A DNA stretch of 64,000 bases, taken from contig NZ_HE578947.1 in the NCBI RefSeq assembly GCF_000321045.1, positions 567,360 through 631,359 on the forward strand, written 5' to 3'. The notes beneath the pieces were generated by a model. The model did not search any database. It saw nothing but the letters and a program-made list of their open reading frames with translations, and was not told the origin of the DNA. The stretch comes from Phytobacter massiliensis JC163. GTDB lineage: Bacteria; Pseudomonadota; Gammaproteobacteria; Enterobacterales; Enterobacteriaceae. Below, piece after piece: positions 39,033-50,262 of the stretch. A program made the position numbers and the translations under genes. How positions within the stretch are numbered: the first letter of the stretch is position 1; the number at the start of each line of letters is the position of its first letter.

Positions 39033-39094
39033 TTGACAAGCTTTTCCTCCGCTCCGTAAACTCGTCCGGTGGGGATTTGTGGGGTAAAGTGGTA
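39033..39094 (+). promoter_or_regulatory. Pmra promoter with MraZ boxes
   Basis: -35 TTGACA (39033-39038), 18-base spacer, -10 TAAACT (39057-39062). Downstream are three boxes every ten bases: TGGGG (39070), TGGGG (39080) and TGGTA (39090). E. coli MraZ binds TGGGN repeats at this place and represses the whole dcw cluster; the third box here is degenerate. The promoter drives mraZ and much of the downstream cluster. Confidence 0.88.
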
Positions 39095-39122
39095 AATCAG
39101 GCCACTCAGGAGTGAGGCGGAT

Positions 39123-39581
39123 ATGTTCCGTGGAGCGACACTTGTCAATCTCGACAGTAAAGGGCGTTTAGCCGTGCCGACCCGTTATCGGGATTTACTG
39201 AATGAGAATGCTTCCGGTCAGATGGTTTGCACCATCGACATCCGTCACACCTGCCTGCTGCTTTATCCCTTACCTGAATGGGAAATTATTGAGCAAAAAT
39301 TGTCGCGTCTGTCGAGCATGAATCCACAGGAGCGTCGGGTACAGCGCCTCTTGCTGGGACATGCCAGCGAATGTCAGATGGATAACGCAGGGCGCCTACT
39401 CATTGCGCCGGTTTTGCGGCAACACGCCGGGCTGACCAAAGAAGTGATGCTGGTCGGGCAGTTCAATAAGTTTGAGCTGTGGGACGAAACGACCTGGTAT
39501 CAACAGGTCAAGGAAGATATCGACGCTGAGCAAGCCGGTTCTGAACAGCTGTCGGACCGCTTGCAGGATTTGTCTCTGTAA
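39123..39581 (+). CDS. mraZ: Transcriptional regulator MraZ
   Basis: 152 residues, as in E. coli. Two SpoVT-AbrB-type DXXXR units: [15 protein letters not shown] near residue 10 and [15 protein letters not shown] near 86. It forms rings that bind the TGGGN repeats upstream and represses its own operon. First gene of the dcw cluster; the stop overlaps the first of three tandem ATG codons at the rsmH start. Confidence 0.98.
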   Translation: MFRGATLVNLDSKGRLAVPTRYRDLLNENASGQMVCTIDIRHTCLLLYPLPEWEIIEQKLSRLSSMNPQERRVQRLLLGHASECQMDNAGRLLIAPVLRQHAGLTKEVMLVGQFNKFELWDETTWYQQVKEDIDAEQAGSEQLSDRLQDLSL

Positions 39582-39583
39582 TG

Positions 39584-40525
39584 ATGATGGAAAACTATAA
39601 ACACACAACGGTACTTCTGGATGAGGCCGTTAATGGCCTGAACATTCGTCCGGATGGCATCTATATTGACGGCACTTTTGGCCGTGGCGGGCACTCGCGC
39701 CTGATCCTCTCCCAGCTGGGAGCGGAAGGCCGCCTGCTGGCTATTGATCGGGACCCGCAGGCTATCGCCGTCGCAAAAGCCATTGATGATCCTCGCTTTT
39801 CCATTATCCATGGCCCTTTCTCCGCGCTGGCTGACTATGTCAGCGAACGCGGTCTTTCCGGCAAGATCGACGGGATTCTTCTCGATCTTGGCGTCTCTTC
39901 ACCCCAGCTTGACGATGCGGAACGCGGCTTCTCGTTTATGCGCGACGGCCCGCTCGATATGCGTATGGACCCAACGCGGGGCCAGTCTGCCGCCGAGTGG
40001 CTGCAGAGCGCCGAAGAGGCGGATATCGCCTGGGTGCTGAAAAACTTTGGCGAAGAGCGTTTCGCCAAACGTATCGCCCGCGCCATCGTCGAGCGTAATC
40101 GCACTGAGCCCATGACCCGCACCAAAGAGCTGGCGGAAGTGGTCGCGGCGGCGACGCCGGTGAAAGACAAATTTAAACACCCTGCAACCCGTACCTTCCA
40201 GGCGGTGCGCATTTGGGTCAACAGTGAACTGGAAGAGATAGAGCTGGCGCTAAAAAGCTCGCTCGGCGTGCTGGCCCCAGGCGGGCGCTTATCCATCATC
40301 AGCTTTCACTCGCTGGAAGACCGCATTGTTAAACGCTTTATGCGTGAGCAAAGCCGCGGTCCGCAGGTGCCGGCAGGATTGCCGATGACGGAAGAGCAGC
40401 TCAAAAAACTGGGCGGCCGCCAGCTGCGGGCGTTAGGCAAGATGATGCCGGGCGAAGAAGAGGTGGCGGAGAATCCACGCGCCCGTAGTTCAGTTCTGCG
40501 CATCGCAGAGAGGACGAACGCATGA
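39584..40525 (+). CDS. rsmH: 16S rRNA (cytosine1402-N4)-methyltransferase
   Basis: 313 residues from the second of three tandem ATGs (39581, 39584, 39587), which gives the E. coli start [19 protein letters not shown]-binding motif GTFGRGGHS (near 33) and catalytic-region [13 protein letters not shown]. It methylates C1402 in the ribosomal P site together with RsmI. Overlaps ftsL by four bases. Confidence 0.97.
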   Translation: MMENYKHTTVLLDEAVNGLNIRPDGIYIDGTFGRGGHSRLILSQLGAEGRLLAIDRDPQAIAVAKAIDDPRFSIIHGPFSALADYVSERGLSGKIDGILLDLGVSSPQLDDAERGFSFMRDGPLDMRMDPTRGQSAAEWLQSAEEADIAWVLKNFGEERFAKRIARAIVERNRTEPMTRTKELAEVVAAATPVKDKFKHPATRTFQAVRIWVNSELEEIELALKSSLGVLAPGGRLSIISFHSLEDRIVKRFMREQSRGPQVPAGLPMTEEQLKKLGGRQLRALGKMMPGEEEVAENPRARSSVLRIAERTNA

Positions 40526-40887
40526 TCGGCAGAGTGACAGAGACCTTTAGCAAAGTCAGAGAGTCGTTAGGAAGCCACGAGCGCCATGCCTTGCCTGGCG
40601 TGATCGGCGACGATCTTTTGCGATTTGGGAAACTGCCGCTCTGCCTGTTCATTTGCATCATTATGACGGCGGTGACCGTGGTCACCACATCGCATCATAC
40701 GCGTCTGTTAACCGCACAGCGTGAGCAGCTGGTGCTGGAGCGCGACGCGCTGGATATCGAATGGCGTAACCTGATCCTTGAAGAGAATGCCCTCGGCGAT
40801 CACAGCCGGGTTGAGCGGATCGCCACGGAAAAATTACAGATGCAGCATGTCGATCCGTCACAGGAGAATATCGTTGTTCAGAAATAA
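40522..40887 (+). CDS. ftsL: Cell division protein FtsL
   Basis: 121 residues, as in E. coli. Bitopic: a cytoplasmic tail of about 35 residues, a membrane segment ([19 protein letters not shown]), and a periplasmic coiled coil ([20 protein letters not shown]). Forms the FtsQLB complex that activates FtsWI. ATGA overlap with rsmH. Confidence 0.97.
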   Translation: MIGRVTETFSKVRESLGSHERHALPGVIGDDLLRFGKLPLCLFICIIMTAVTVVTTSHHTRLLTAQREQLVLERDALDIEWRNLILEENALGDHSRVERIATEKLQMQHVDPSQENIVVQK

Positions 40888-40902
40888 GGAATCTTGCGAC
40901 GC

Positions 40903-42672
40903 ATGAAAGCCGCAGCGGTGAAGACGCCGAAACCAAAACGCCAGGAAGAACAAGCCAACTTTATCAGTTGGCGTTTTGCTTTGCTTTGCGGCTGCATTTT
41001 GCTGGCGCTGTGCTTTCTGCTCGGGCGCGCGGCTTACTTACAGATAATCAACCCTGACATGCTGGTGCGCGAAGGGGACATGCGCTCCCTGCGCGTGCAG
41101 GAAGTGTCTACCTCACGCGGCATGATTACCGATCGCTCCGGTCGTCCGCTGGCGGTGAGCGTGCCGGTAAAAGCCATCTGGGCGGACCCGAAAGAGCTGC
41201 ATGACGCAGGCGGGGTAACGCTGGATAACCGCTGGAAGGCGCTGGCTAACGCCCTCAATATGCCTCTCGACCAGCTGGCGACGCGGGTAAACAGCAATCC
41301 GCGCATGCGCTTTATCTACCTGGCGCGCCAGGTTAACCCCGATCTGGGGGATTACATCAAAAAGCTCAAGCTGCCAGGCATTCACCTGCGCGAAGAGTCG
41401 CGTCGTTACTACCCGTCCGGGGAAGTGACCGCTCACCTCATCGGTTTTACCAACGTTGACAGCCAGGGCATTGAAGGCGTTGAAAAAAGCTTTGATAAAT
41501 GGCTTACCGGCCAGCCCGGCGAACGCATCGTGCGTAAAGACCGCTACGGTCGCGTCATTGAAGATATCTCCTCTACCGACAGTCAGGCGGCGCATAACCT
41601 GGCGCTGAGTATCGACGAGCGGCTACAGGCGCTGGTCTACCGCGAACTGAACAACGCAGTTGCGTTTAACAAAGCGGAATCGGGCAGCGCCGTGCTGGTG
41701 GACGTGAACACCGGTGAGGTGCTGGCGATGGCTAACAGTCCCTCATACAACCCCAACAACCTGGCGGGCACCGCAAAAGATGCCATGCGTAACCGCGCCA
41801 TTACCGACGTCTTCGAACCGGGTTCTACCGTGAAGCCGATGGTGGTGATGACCGCGCTGCAGCGGGGCGTGGTAACGCCAAACACCGTTCTGAATACCGT
41901 TCCGTATCGTATTAACGGCCACGAAATCAAAGACGTGGCGCGCTACAGCGAATTGACCCTCACCGGGGTTTTACAGAAGTCGAGTAACGTTGGCGTTTCC
42001 AAGCTGGCGTTAGCGATGCCGTCCTCAGCGTTAGTGGACACCTACTCACGTTTTGGACTGGGAAAAGCGACCAATTTGGGGTTGGTCGGAGAACGCAGTG
42101 GCTTATTTCCTCAAAAACAACGGTGGTCTGACATAGAGAGGGCCACCTTCTCTTTCGGCTATGGGCTAATGGTAACGCCGTTACAGTTAGCGCGAGTCTA
42201 CGCAACCATCGGCAGCTATGGCATCTATCGCCCGCTGTCGATAACGAAAGTCGACCCGCCCGTACCGGGCGAACGCATCTTCAACGAATCCATTGTCCGT
42301 AACGTGGTGCATATGATGGAGAGCGTGGCCTTACCCGGCGGCGGCGGGGTGAAAGCGGCAATCAAAGGCTACCGTATCGCCATTAAAACCGGTACGGCGA
42401 AAAAAGTCGGGCCGGATGGCCGCTACATCAATAAATACATTGCCTACACCGCGGGCGTAGCGCCCGCCAGTAATCCACGCTTTGCGCTGGTGGTCGTTAT
42501 TAACGATCCGCAAGCAGGTAAATACTACGGTGGCGCCGTATCCGCGCCGGTATTTGGTGCCATCATGGGCGGCGTTCTGCGCACCATGAACATCGAACCG
42601 GATGCGCTGACTACGGGCGATAAGAATGAGTTTGTAATTAATCAAGGCGAGGGAACAGGTGGCAGATCGTAA
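40903..42672 (+). CDS. ftsI: Septal peptidoglycan transpeptidase, penicillin-binding protein 3
   Basis: 589 residues from the ATG at 40903 (E. coli 588). Short cytoplasmic tail, one membrane segment ([16 protein letters not shown]), a non-catalytic domain and a transpeptidase domain. Active-site motifs: SxxK in EPGSTVKPM (near 307), SxN in KSSNVGVS, and KTGT in AIKTGTAKK. The PYRINGHEI stretch has no YRIN-type duplication. Cross-links septal wall with FtsW. It overlaps the murE start by 14 bases. A segment at 42001-42213 has unusual codon use (see the small RNA entry). Confidence 0.98.
   Translation: MKAAAVKTPKPKRQEEQANFISWRFALLCGCILLALCFLLGRAAYLQIINPDMLVREGDMRSLRVQEVSTSRGMITDRSGRPLAVSVPVKAIWADPKELHDAGGVTLDNRWKALANALNMPLDQLATRVNSNPRMRFIYLARQVNPDLGDYIKKLKLPGIHLREESRRYYPSGEVTAHLIGFTNVDSQGIEGVEKSFDKWLTGQPGERIVRKDRYGRVIEDISSTDSQAAHNLALSIDERLQALVYRELNNAVAFNKAESGSAVLVDVNTGEVLAMANSPSYNPNNLAGTAKDAMRNRAITDVFEPGSTVKPMVVMTALQRGVVTPNTVLNTVPYRINGHEIKDVARYSELTLTGVLQKSSNVGVSKLALAMPSSALVDTYSRFGLGKATNLGLVGERSGLFPQKQRWSDIERATFSFGYGLMVTPLQLARVYATIGSYGIYRPLSITKVDPPVPGERIFNESIVRNVVHMMESVALPGGGGVKAAIKGYRIAIKTGTAKKVGPDGRYINKYIAYTAGVAPASNPRFALVVVINDPQAGKYYGGAVSAPVFGAIMGGVLRTMNIEPDALTTGDKNEFVINQGEGTGGRS
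42001..42160 (+). ncRNA. Possible ORF-internal small RNA (FtsO-like) within ftsI
   Basis: Within a gene of high GC-ending codons, this stretch uses many low-frequency codons (TTA, TCA, GGA, TTG, CCT, CAA, ATA, AGG, CTA). It contains a perfect stem CGACCAA and TTGGTCG (42068-42088) and a weaker GAGAGG-CCTTCTC hairpin with TTTC near 42136-42156. E. coli makes FtsO, an RybB sponge RNA, from inside ftsI. The nucleotide-level constraint fits an embedded RNA, but exact ends and identity are my inference from memory of that work. Confidence 0.35.
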
Positions 42673-44146
42673 TTTGCGCGACCTTCTCGCTCCGTGGGTG
42701 CCTGGGCTACCTGCGCGAGCGCTGCGTGAAATGACACTCGACAGCCGTGTGGCGGCGTCGGGCGATCTTTTTGTGGCGGTATCAGGTCATCAGACGGACG
42801 GGCGTCGTTATATCCCGCAGGCGATAGCGCAAGGTGTGGCTGCCATTATTGCTGAGGCAAAAGATGTTGCGACCGACGGTGAAATCCGTGAAATGCACGG
42901 CGTTCCGGTTATCTACCTCAGCCAGTTAAACGAGCGTCTCTCCGCCCTGGCGGGCCGTTTCTACCATGAGCCTTCCGACAGGCTGCGTCTGGTGGGCGTA
43001 ACCGGCACCAACGGGAAAACCACCACCACGCAACTGCTGGCGCAGTGGGGCCAGTTACTGGGCGAAACCAGCGCGGTCATGGGTACGGTGGGTAACGGGC
43101 TGTTGGGCAAAGTGATTCCCAGCGAAAACACCACCGGTTCCGCCGTCGATGTGCAGCATGTGCTGGCGGGCCTGGCTGAGCAGGGTGCGACCTTCGCCGC
43201 GATGGAGGTTTCTTCCCACGGGCTGGTGCAGCACCGCGTGGCGGCGCTGAAATTCGCCGCCTCTGTCTTTACCAATTTAAGCCGCGACCATCTCGACTAT
43301 CACGGCGATATGGAGCATTACGAAGCGGCGAAGTGGATGCTCTACGCCACCCATCATTATGGCCAGGCCATTGTTAATGCCGACGACGAAGTGGGCCGCC
43401 GCTGGCTGGCCAGACTGCCGGATGCGGTCGCCGTATCGATGGAAGACCACATTAATCCGAACTGCCACGGCCGCTGGCTGAAGGCGGTTGCGGTGGATTA
43501 TCACGACAGCGGCGCCACCATCCGCTTCGCCTCAAGCTGGGGCGACGGCGAAATTGAAAGCCGCCTGATGGGGGCGTTTAACGTCAGCAATCTGTTGCTG
43601 GCGCTCGCTACGCTGCTGGCGCTGGGCTATCCCCTTGCCGAACTGCTGAAAAGCGCGTCGCGCCTGCAGCCGGTGTGCGGCCGCATGGAAGTGTTCAGTG
43701 CGCCTGGCAAGCCTACCGTTGTGGTGGATTACGCCCATACGCCGGACGCGCTGGAAAAGGCGCTGCAGGCGGCGCGTCTGCACTGCACGGGGCAGCTGTG
43801 GTGCGTCTTTGGCTGCGGCGGCGATCGCGATAAGGGCAAGCGTCCGCTCATGGGCGCGATTGCCGAGCAGTTCGCGGATATTCCCGTTGTGACCGATGAC
43901 AACCCGCGCACCGAAGAGCCGCGCGCCATTATCAACGATATCCTCGCCGGGATGCTCGACGCAGGCCGCGCCAGAGTTGTGGAAGGGCGCGCTGAGGCGG
44001 TAACCAACGCCATCATGCAGGCGAATGCGAATGACGTCGTGCTGCTGGCGGGCAAGGGCCATGAAGATTATCAAATTGTCGGCAATCGTCGGCTCGACTA
44101 TTCTGACCGCGTTACCGCGGCGCGGCTGCTGGGAGTTGTTGCATGA
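42659..44146 (+). CDS. murE: UDP-MurNAc-tripeptide synthetase (meso-diaminopimelate adding)
   Basis: 495 residues with a GTG start at 42659, as in E. coli. Adds meso-diaminopimelate to UDP-MurNAc-L-Ala-D-Glu. P-loop [12 protein letters not shown] near residue 115; the DNPRTEEP motif selects diaminopimelate over lysine. Overlaps ftsI before and murF after, showing tight coupling. Confidence 0.98.
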   Translation: MADRNLRDLLAPWVPGLPARALREMTLDSRVAASGDLFVAVSGHQTDGRRYIPQAIAQGVAAIIAEAKDVATDGEIREMHGVPVIYLSQLNERLSALAGRFYHEPSDRLRLVGVTGTNGKTTTTQLLAQWGQLLGETSAVMGTVGNGLLGKVIPSENTTGSAVDVQHVLAGLAEQGATFAAMEVSSHGLVQHRVAALKFAASVFTNLSRDHLDYHGDMEHYEAAKWMLYATHHYGQAIVNADDEVGRRWLARLPDAVAVSMEDHINPNCHGRWLKAVAVDYHDSGATIRFASSWGDGEIESRLMGAFNVSNLLLALATLLALGYPLAELLKSASRLQPVCGRMEVFSAPGKPTVVVDYAHTPDALEKALQAARLHCTGQLWCVFGCGGDRDKGKRPLMGAIAEQFADIPVVTDDNPRTEEPRAIINDILAGMLDAGRARVVEGRAEAVTNAIMQANANDVVLLAGKGHEDYQIVGNRRLDYSDRVTAARLLGVVA

Positions 44147-45501
44147 TTAGCGTAACGCTGGACCAACTTGCCGGGGTTTTACAGGGCCAGTTACACGGTC
44201 AGTCCGTCACCCTTGACGCGGTGACCACCGACACCCGCAAAATCACCCCTGGCTGCCTGTTTGTGGCCCTGAAAGGCGAGCGTTTCGACGCCCATGATTT
44301 TGCGCAGCAGGCGCAGGAGAGCGGCGCTGGCGCGCTGCTGGTCAGCCGCAAGCTCGATTGCAGCCTGCCGCAGCTGGTGGTGAAAGACACCCGTATCGCT
44401 TTTGGCGAGCTGGCGGCATGGGTTCGCCAGCAGGTGCCGGCGCGCGTGGTCGCGCTGACCGGCTCTTCCGGCAAGACGTCCGTCAAAGAGATGACCGCCG
44501 CCATCCTGAGCGAGTGCGGTAATACGCTCTATACCGCAGGCAACCTCAATAATGATATCGGCGTGCCGATGACTCTGCTGCGTCTGACTCCTGAGCATCA
44601 GTATGCGGTTATCGAACTGGGAGCTAACCATCAGGGTGAAATCGCCTGGACCGTCAGCCTGACCCGCCCTGAAGCAGCGCTGGTCAATAACCTTGCGGCG
44701 GCGCATCTGGAAGGCTTCGGCTCGCTGGCCGGCGTGGCAAAAGCCAAAGGCGAAATTTACACCGGCCTGCCGCTTAACGGCATCGCGATTATGAATGCCG
44801 ATAACAACGACTGGCTTAACTGGCAGTCGGTGATTGGCGAGCGCAAAGTCTGGCGCTTCTCCCCTAATGCGCTTAATAGCGACTTTACAGCCAACAATAT
44901 TCACGTGACCGCGCGCGGTACCGAGTTCACCCTGCAAACGCCCGTCGGCGGGATTGAGGTCATTCTGCCGCTGCCGGGGCGGCACAATATCGCTAACGCC
45001 CTTGCCGCCACCGCGCTGGCGATGGCGGTTGGCGCGTCTCATGAGGCGGTGAAAAAAGGGCTGGCGAACCTCAAAGCGGTGCCGGGACGCCTGTTCCCCG
45101 TCCAGCTTGGGGAGAATCAGCTGCTGCTGGATGACACCTACAATGCCAACGTGGGGTCGATGACCGCCGCGGCGCATGTGCTCGCGGAAATGCCGGGCTA
45201 CCGTGTAATGGTCGCTGGCGATATGGCTGAGCTTGGCGAGGAGAGCGAAGCCTGCCACGTTCAGGTTGGCGAAGCAGCGAAAGGGGTGGGCATCGACAAA
45301 GTGCTGAGCGTTGGCAAGCTCAGCAAGGCGCTCAGCGACGCCAGCGGCGTTGGCGAACACTTTAGCGATAAACAGGCGCTCATCGCGCGCTTAGAAGCGC
45401 TGATCGCAGAACAACAGATTATTACCATTTTAGTGAAAGGTTCACGTAGCGCGGCCATGGAAGAGGTTGTGCGCGCATTACAGGAGAAAAGGGCATGTTA
45501 G
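44143..45501 (+). CDS. murF: UDP-MurNAc-pentapeptide synthetase (D-Ala-D-Ala adding)
   Basis: 452 residues, as in E. coli. Adds the D-Ala-D-Ala dipeptide to the UDP-MurNAc-tripeptide. P-loop [13 protein letters not shown] near residue 106; the Mur-ligase C-terminal stretch [14 protein letters not shown] is present. Overlaps murE by four bases and mraY by seven. Confidence 0.98.
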   Translation: MISVTLDQLAGVLQGQLHGQSVTLDAVTTDTRKITPGCLFVALKGERFDAHDFAQQAQESGAGALLVSRKLDCSLPQLVVKDTRIAFGELAAWVRQQVPARVVALTGSSGKTSVKEMTAAILSECGNTLYTAGNLNNDIGVPMTLLRLTPEHQYAVIELGANHQGEIAWTVSLTRPEAALVNNLAAAHLEGFGSLAGVAKAKGEIYTGLPLNGIAIMNADNNDWLNWQSVIGERKVWRFSPNALNSDFTANNIHVTARGTEFTLQTPVGGIEVILPLPGRHNIANALAATALAMAVGASHEAVKKGLANLKAVPGRLFPVQLGENQLLLDDTYNANVGSMTAAAHVLAEMPGYRVMVAGDMAELGEESEACHVQVGEAAKGVGIDKVLSVGKLSKALSDASGVGEHFSDKQALIARLEALIAEQQIITILVKGSRSAAMEEVVRALQEKRAC

Positions 45502-46577
45502 TTTGGCTGGCCGAACATTTGGTCAAATATTATTCCGGCTTTAACGTCTTTTCCTATTTGACGTTTCGCGCCATCGTCAGCCTGCTGACTGCGCTCTTCA
45601 TCTCGTTGTGGATGGGGCCGCGCATGATTGCCCGTCTGCAAAAACTCTCTTTTGGTCAGGTTGTGCGTAACGACGGCCCGGAATCGCACTTTAGCAAGCG
45701 CGGTACGCCGACCATGGGCGGCATCATGATTCTTACCGCCATTGTGGTTTCGGTATTGCTGTGGGCCTACCCCTCCAACCCGTACGTCTGGTGCGTGCTG
45801 GTGGTGCTGGTGGGCTACGGCGTTATCGGCTTTGTCGATGACTATCGCAAAGTGGTGCGCAAAGACACCAAAGGCCTTATCGCGCGCTGGAAATATTTCT
45901 GGATGTCGGTTATCGCCTTAGGCGTGGCGTTCGCGCTCTATCTGGCCGGTAACGATACGCCAGCCACTCAGCTGGTGGTGCCGTTCTTTAAAGACGTCAT
46001 GCCGCAGCTGGGCATTTTCTACATTCTGCTGGCCTACTTCGTGATTGTCGGTACCGGCAACGCCGTCAACCTGACGGACGGCCTCGATGGCCTGGCGATC
46101 ATGCCGACCGTGTTCGTGGCGGGGGGCTTTGCCCTGGTAGCATGGGCTACCGGCAACATGAACTTTGCTAATTATCTGCACATCCCTTACCTGCGTCACG
46201 CCGGCGAGCTGGTGATCGTCTGCACGGCGATCGTCGGGGCGGGGCTGGGCTTTCTGTGGTTTAACACCTATCCGGCGCAGGTCTTTATGGGCGATGTCGG
46301 ATCGCTGGCCCTTGGCGGCGCGCTGGGCATTATCGCCGTGCTGCTGCGCCAGGAGTTCCTGCTGGTCATTATGGGCGGCGTGTTTGTGGTGGAAACCCTG
46401 TCGGTTATTTTGCAGGTCGGCTCCTTCAAGCTGCGCGGGCAGCGTATCTTCCGCATGGCGCCGATTCATCATCACTATGAACTGAAAGGCTGGCCGGAGC
46501 CGCGCGTCATTGTGCGCTTCTGGATCATTTCGCTGATGCTGGTCCTGATTGGGCTGGCAACGCTCAAGGTGCGTTAA
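45495..46577 (+). CDS. mraY: Phospho-MurNAc-pentapeptide translocase
   Basis: 360 residues, as in E. coli, with ten membrane segments. Moves phospho-MurNAc-pentapeptide onto undecaprenyl phosphate to make lipid I. Catalytic aspartates lie in [16 protein letters not shown] (115-116 region) and [10 protein letters not shown] (267 region). [10 protein letters not shown] is the conserved late histidine motif. Confidence 0.98.
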   Translation: MLVWLAEHLVKYYSGFNVFSYLTFRAIVSLLTALFISLWMGPRMIARLQKLSFGQVVRNDGPESHFSKRGTPTMGGIMILTAIVVSVLLWAYPSNPYVWCVLVVLVGYGVIGFVDDYRKVVRKDTKGLIARWKYFWMSVIALGVAFALYLAGNDTPATQLVVPFFKDVMPQLGIFYILLAYFVIVGTGNAVNLTDGLDGLAIMPTVFVAGGFALVAWATGNMNFANYLHIPYLRHAGELVIVCTAIVGAGLGFLWFNTYPAQVFMGDVGSLALGGALGIIAVLLRQEFLLVIMGGVFVVETLSVILQVGSFKLRGQRIFRMAPIHHHYELKGWPEPRVIVRFWIISLMLVLIGLATLKVR

Positions 46578-46579
46578 TC

Positions 46580-47896
46580 ATGGCAGATTACCAGGGTAAA
46601 AAAGTCGTCATTATCGGTCTGGGCCTGACCGGGCTTTCGTGCGTGGAGTTCTTCCGCGCGCGTGGCGTTACGCCGAAAGTGATGGATACCCGCGTTTCGC
46701 CCCCCGGCCTGGATAAGCTGCCGGAAGAGGTGGAGTGCCACCTGGGCGGCCTGAATGATGACTGGCTGCTGGCTGCGGATACGATCGTGGCAAGCCCTGG
46801 TATCGCGCTGGCGCATCCGTCGCTGAGCGCCGCCGCCGACGCAGGGGTAGAGATCGTTGGCGATATCGAGCTTTTTTGTCGTGAGGCGCAGGCGCCGATC
46901 GTGGCGATCACCGGTTCAAACGGTAAAAGCACGGTGACGACGCTGGTCGGCGAGATGGCAAAATCAGCGGGCGTCAACGTTGGGGTGGGCGGCAATATCG
47001 GCCTGCCTGCGCTGATGCTGCTGGAATCTGCCTGCGAGCTCTATGTGCTTGAGCTCTCCAGCTTCCAGCTGGAAACCACCTCCAGCCTGCGCGCGGCAGC
47101 GGCGACCATTCTCAACGTCACCGAAGATCATATGGACCGCTATCCGTTTGGCCTGCAGCAGTATCGCGCCGCCAAACTGCGCGTTTATGAACATGCCAAC
47201 GTGTGCGTCGTTAACGCTGATGATGCGTTAACCATGCCGGTACGCGGCGCCGATGAACGCTGCGTCAGCTTCGGCGTGGACGTGGGGGATTATCACCTTA
47301 ACCGCCAGCAGGGTGAAACCTGGCTGCGGGTGAGGGGCGAAAAGGTGCTGGATGTGAAAGAGATGCGCCTTTCCGGTCAGCATAATTACACCAACGCGCT
47401 GGCCGCGCTGGCGCTGGCTGATGCGGTGGGCTTGCCCCGCGCCAGCAGCCTGAAAGCGTTGACCACCTTTACCGGGCTGGCGCACCGTTTTCAGCTGGCC
47501 TGGGAGCACAACGGCGTTCGCTGGATCAACGACTCGAAAGCCACCAATGTCGGCAGCACCGAAGCGGCGCTGAACGGGCTGCATGTTGACGGCACGCTGC
47601 ATCTGCTGCTGGGCGGCGACGGTAAATCCGCCGACTTTACCCCGTTAAAACGCTATCTCGAAGGGGAGAACATCCGCCTTTACTGTTTTGGCCGCGACGG
47701 GGCTGAGCTGGCTGCGCTACGCCCGGATATCGCCGAGCAAACAGAGACCATGGAAGAGGCGATGCGCCTTATCGCGCCGCGCGTTAAGCCCGGCGACATG
47801 GTGCTGCTTTCCCCCGCCTGCGCGAGCCTCGACCAGTTTAAAAACTTCGAACAGCGTGGCGATCACTTTACGCGCCTGGCGCAGGAGCTGGGCTGA
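46580..47896 (+). CDS. murD: UDP-MurNAc-L-alanine:D-glutamate ligase
   Basis: 438 residues, as in E. coli. N-terminal Rossmann-like [11 protein letters not shown] site [14 protein letters not shown] near residue 110, and C-terminal [11 protein letters not shown]. Two bases after mraY; its stop overlaps the ftsW start as TGATG. Confidence 0.98.
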   Translation: MADYQGKKVVIIGLGLTGLSCVEFFRARGVTPKVMDTRVSPPGLDKLPEEVECHLGGLNDDWLLAADTIVASPGIALAHPSLSAAADAGVEIVGDIELFCREAQAPIVAITGSNGKSTVTTLVGEMAKSAGVNVGVGGNIGLPALMLLESACELYVLELSSFQLETTSSLRAAAATILNVTEDHMDRYPFGLQQYRAAKLRVYEHANVCVVNADDALTMPVRGADERCVSFGVDVGDYHLNRQQGETWLRVRGEKVLDVKEMRLSGQHNYTNALAALALADAVGLPRASSLKALTTFTGLAHRFQLAWEHNGVRWINDSKATNVGSTEAALNGLHVDGTLHLLLGGDGKSADFTPLKRYLEGENIRLYCFGRDGAELAALRPDIAEQTETMEEAMRLIAPRVKPGDMVLLSPACASLDQFKNFEQRGDHFTRLAQELG

Positions 47897-49140
47897 TGCG
47901 TTTAACTCTCCCTCGCCTGAGAATGCCGCGCCTGCCAGGATTTGGCATCCTGGGCTGGCTGTTTGGCGCGCTTAAAGGCTGGGTTATGGCCTCGCGTCCC
48001 AAGGACGACGATAGCCTGGTTATGTATGACCGCACGCTGCTCTGGCTGACGCTGGGGCTGGCAGCCATCGGTTTTATTATGGTGACATCGGCCTCAATGC
48101 CCGTGGGGCAGCGCCTGACCGACGATCCCTTTTTCTTCGCCAAGCGTCACGCGCTCTATCTGTTCCTGGCGTTTTGCTTTGGCATGGTGACGCTGCGTCT
48201 GCCGATGGATTTCTGGCAGCGCTACAGCTCGGCGATGCTGATCTCGGCTATCGTCATGCTGCTGGTGGTGCTGCTGGTCGGCAGCTCGATTAACGGGGCG
48301 TCGCGCTGGATTGACTTAGGAATTATGCGCTTCCAGCCGGCGGAGTTTACTAAGCTTTCGCTCTTCTGTTATCTGGCGAACTACCTGGTGCGCAAGGTGG
48401 ATGAGGTGCGCAATAACCTGCGCGGCTTCTTAAAGCCGATGGGCGTAATTCTGGTGCTCGCCGTGCTGCTGCTGGCGCAGCCGGACCTGGGTACTGTGGT
48501 GGTGCTCTTTATCACTACGCTGGCGATGTTGTTCCTGGCAGGCGCCAAGCTGTGGCAGTTCATCGCCATCATCGGGATGGGGATTTCAGCGGTAATCCTG
48601 CTGATTCTGGCGGAACCGTACCGTATTCGCCGCGTAACCTCGTTCTGGAACCCGTGGGACGATCCGTTCGGCAGCGGCTACCAGCTTACCCAGTCGCTGA
48701 TGGCCTTCGGGCGAGGCGAGCTTTGGGGGCAGGGGCTGGGCAACTCGGTACAAAAACTGGAGTATCTGCCCGAAGCGCACACTGACTTTATCTTCGCCAT
48801 TATCGGAGAGGAACTGGGTTATATCGGTGTGGTATTAGCGCTTTTAATGGTATTCTTCGTCGCTTTCCGCGCGATGTCTATCGGGCGTAAAGCGCTGGAA
48901 ATCGACCACCGTTTCTCCGGGTTTCTGGCCTGCTCTATTGGTATCTGGTTTAGTTTCCAGGCACTGGTCAACGTTGGTGCCGCGGCAGGTATGTTGCCCA
49001 CTAAAGGGCTGACGCTGCCGCTAATCAGTTACGGTGGTTCCAGCTTATTAATTATGTCGACAGCCATCATGCTGTTATTGCGTATTGATTATGAAACGCG
49101 TCTGGAAAAGGCGCAGGCGTTCACACGAGGGTCACGATGA
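47896..49140 (+). CDS. ftsW: Septal peptidoglycan glycosyltransferase FtsW
   Basis: 414 residues, as in E. coli. SEDS family with ten membrane helices and a cytoplasmic N-terminal tail. Conserved [18 protein letters not shown], and the catalytic-region loop [19 protein letters not shown]. The late [14 protein letters not shown] motif is intact. Polymerises glycan strands with FtsI. ATGA overlap with murG. Confidence 0.98.
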   Translation: MRLTLPRLRMPRLPGFGILGWLFGALKGWVMASRPKDDDSLVMYDRTLLWLTLGLAAIGFIMVTSASMPVGQRLTDDPFFFAKRHALYLFLAFCFGMVTLRLPMDFWQRYSSAMLISAIVMLLVVLLVGSSINGASRWIDLGIMRFQPAEFTKLSLFCYLANYLVRKVDEVRNNLRGFLKPMGVILVLAVLLLAQPDLGTVVVLFITTLAMLFLAGAKLWQFIAIIGMGISAVILLILAEPYRIRRVTSFWNPWDDPFGSGYQLTQSLMAFGRGELWGQGLGNSVQKLEYLPEAHTDFIFAIIGEELGYIGVVLALLMVFFVAFRAMSIGRKALEIDHRFSGFLACSIGIWFSFQALVNVGAAAGMLPTKGLTLPLISYGGSSLLIMSTAIMLLLRIDYETRLEKAQAFTRGSR

Positions 49141-50204
49141 GCGGTCAACCGAAGCGGTTAATGGTGATGGCGGGCGGCACCGGCGGGCATGTTTTCCCGG
49201 GGCTGGCGGTCGCGCACCATTTGATGGAGCAGGGCTGGCAGGTACGCTGGCTTGGAACCGCCGATCGTATGGAGGCCGACCTCGTGCCGAAACACGGTAT
49301 CGAGATCGATTTTATTCGTATCTCCGGGCTGCGCGGCAAAGGCGCAAAAGCGCTGCTGCTCGCCCCGCTGCGTATCTTCAACGCCTGGCGGCAGGCGCGC
49401 GCCATTATGAAGCGGTTCAAACCCGACGTGGTGCTGGGAATGGGCGGATATGTCTCCGGCCCGGGCGGGCTGGCGGCGTGGTCGCTGGGTATCCCGGTGG
49501 TGCTGCATGAACAAAACGGGATTGCCGGGCTGACCAACAAATGGCTGGCGAAGATTGCCACCACGGTAATGCAGGCTTTCCCAGGCGCTTTCCCGAAAGC
49601 AGAAGTTGTCGGCAACCCGGTGCGTACCGATGTGCTGGCGCTGCCGCTGCCGCAGCAGCGTCTGCCGGGCCGCGAAGGGCCGGTGCGGGTGCTGGTCGTG
49701 GGCGGCTCGCAGGGCGCGCGCGTGCTCAACCAGACGATGCCGCAGGTGGCGGCGATGCTGGGCGACCGCGTGACCATCTGGCACCAGAGCGGCAAAGGCG
49801 CGCAGCAGGCGGTGGAGCAGGCTTATGCCGACGCCGGGCAGCCGCAGCATAAAGTGACCGAGTTTATTGACGACATGGCGCAGGCTTACGCGTGGGCGGA
49901 TGTTGTAGTGTGCCGTTCCGGCGCGCTGACGGTGAGCGAAATCGCCGCGGCCGGGCTGCCCGCGCTGTTTGTGCCTTTCCAGCACAAAGACCGCCAGCAG
50001 TACTGGAACGCGCTGCCGCTGGAGAAAGCCGGCGCGGCGAAAATCCTGGAGCAGCCGCAGTTTACCGCCGAGGCGGCAGCGCAGACGCTGGCTGGCTGGG
50101 ATCGCAAAGCATTACTGGAAATGGCCGAGCGCGCACGCGCCGCAGCCATTCCCGACGCCACCGAGCGGGTGGCAAATGAAGTAAGCCTTGCAGCAAAGGC
50201 TTAA
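49137..50204 (+). CDS. murG: UDP-GlcNAc:lipid I N-acetylglucosaminyltransferase
   Basis: 355 residues, as in E. coli. GT28 enzyme at the inner face of the membrane that makes lipid II. Glycine-rich loops [13 protein letters not shown] (near 15) and [11 protein letters not shown] (near 190); UDP-GlcNAc loop [13 protein letters not shown]. Confidence 0.98.
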   Translation: MSGQPKRLMVMAGGTGGHVFPGLAVAHHLMEQGWQVRWLGTADRMEADLVPKHGIEIDFIRISGLRGKGAKALLLAPLRIFNAWRQARAIMKRFKPDVVLGMGGYVSGPGGLAAWSLGIPVVLHEQNGIAGLTNKWLAKIATTVMQAFPGAFPKAEVVGNPVRTDVLALPLPQQRLPGREGPVRVLVVGGSQGARVLNQTMPQVAAMLGDRVTIWHQSGKGAQQAVEQAYADAGQPQHKVTEFIDDMAQAYAWADVVVCRSGALTVSEIAAAGLPALFVPFQHKDRQQYWNALPLEKAGAAKILEQPQFTAEAAAQTLAGWDRKALLEMAERARAAAIPDATERVANEVSLAAKA

Positions 50205-50209
50205 TCCTG

Positions 50210-50229
50210 GCGACGCCTTTTTGCGTCGC
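50210..50229 (+). other. Hairpin between murG and murC
   Basis: GCGACGC and GCGTCGC with a six-base CTTTTT loop in the only sizeable gap (58 bases) inside the mur cluster. It has no U-tract after the stem, so it is not a classic terminator; an mRNA processing or stability role is possible. Confidence 0.45.
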
Positions 50230-50262
50230 GCGAATTTTGAAGTGGTAGATGGCGTTTAGAGA

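Noticed and set aside
41880..41950. Possible YRIN/YRIK insertion in FtsI linked to beta-lactam resistance
   Set aside because: The stretch reads PYRINGHEI once, with no duplication.
44191..45360. A 389-codon minus-strand frame opposite murF
   Set aside because: Same pattern of GC-driven antisense openness; no start signal and no family features.
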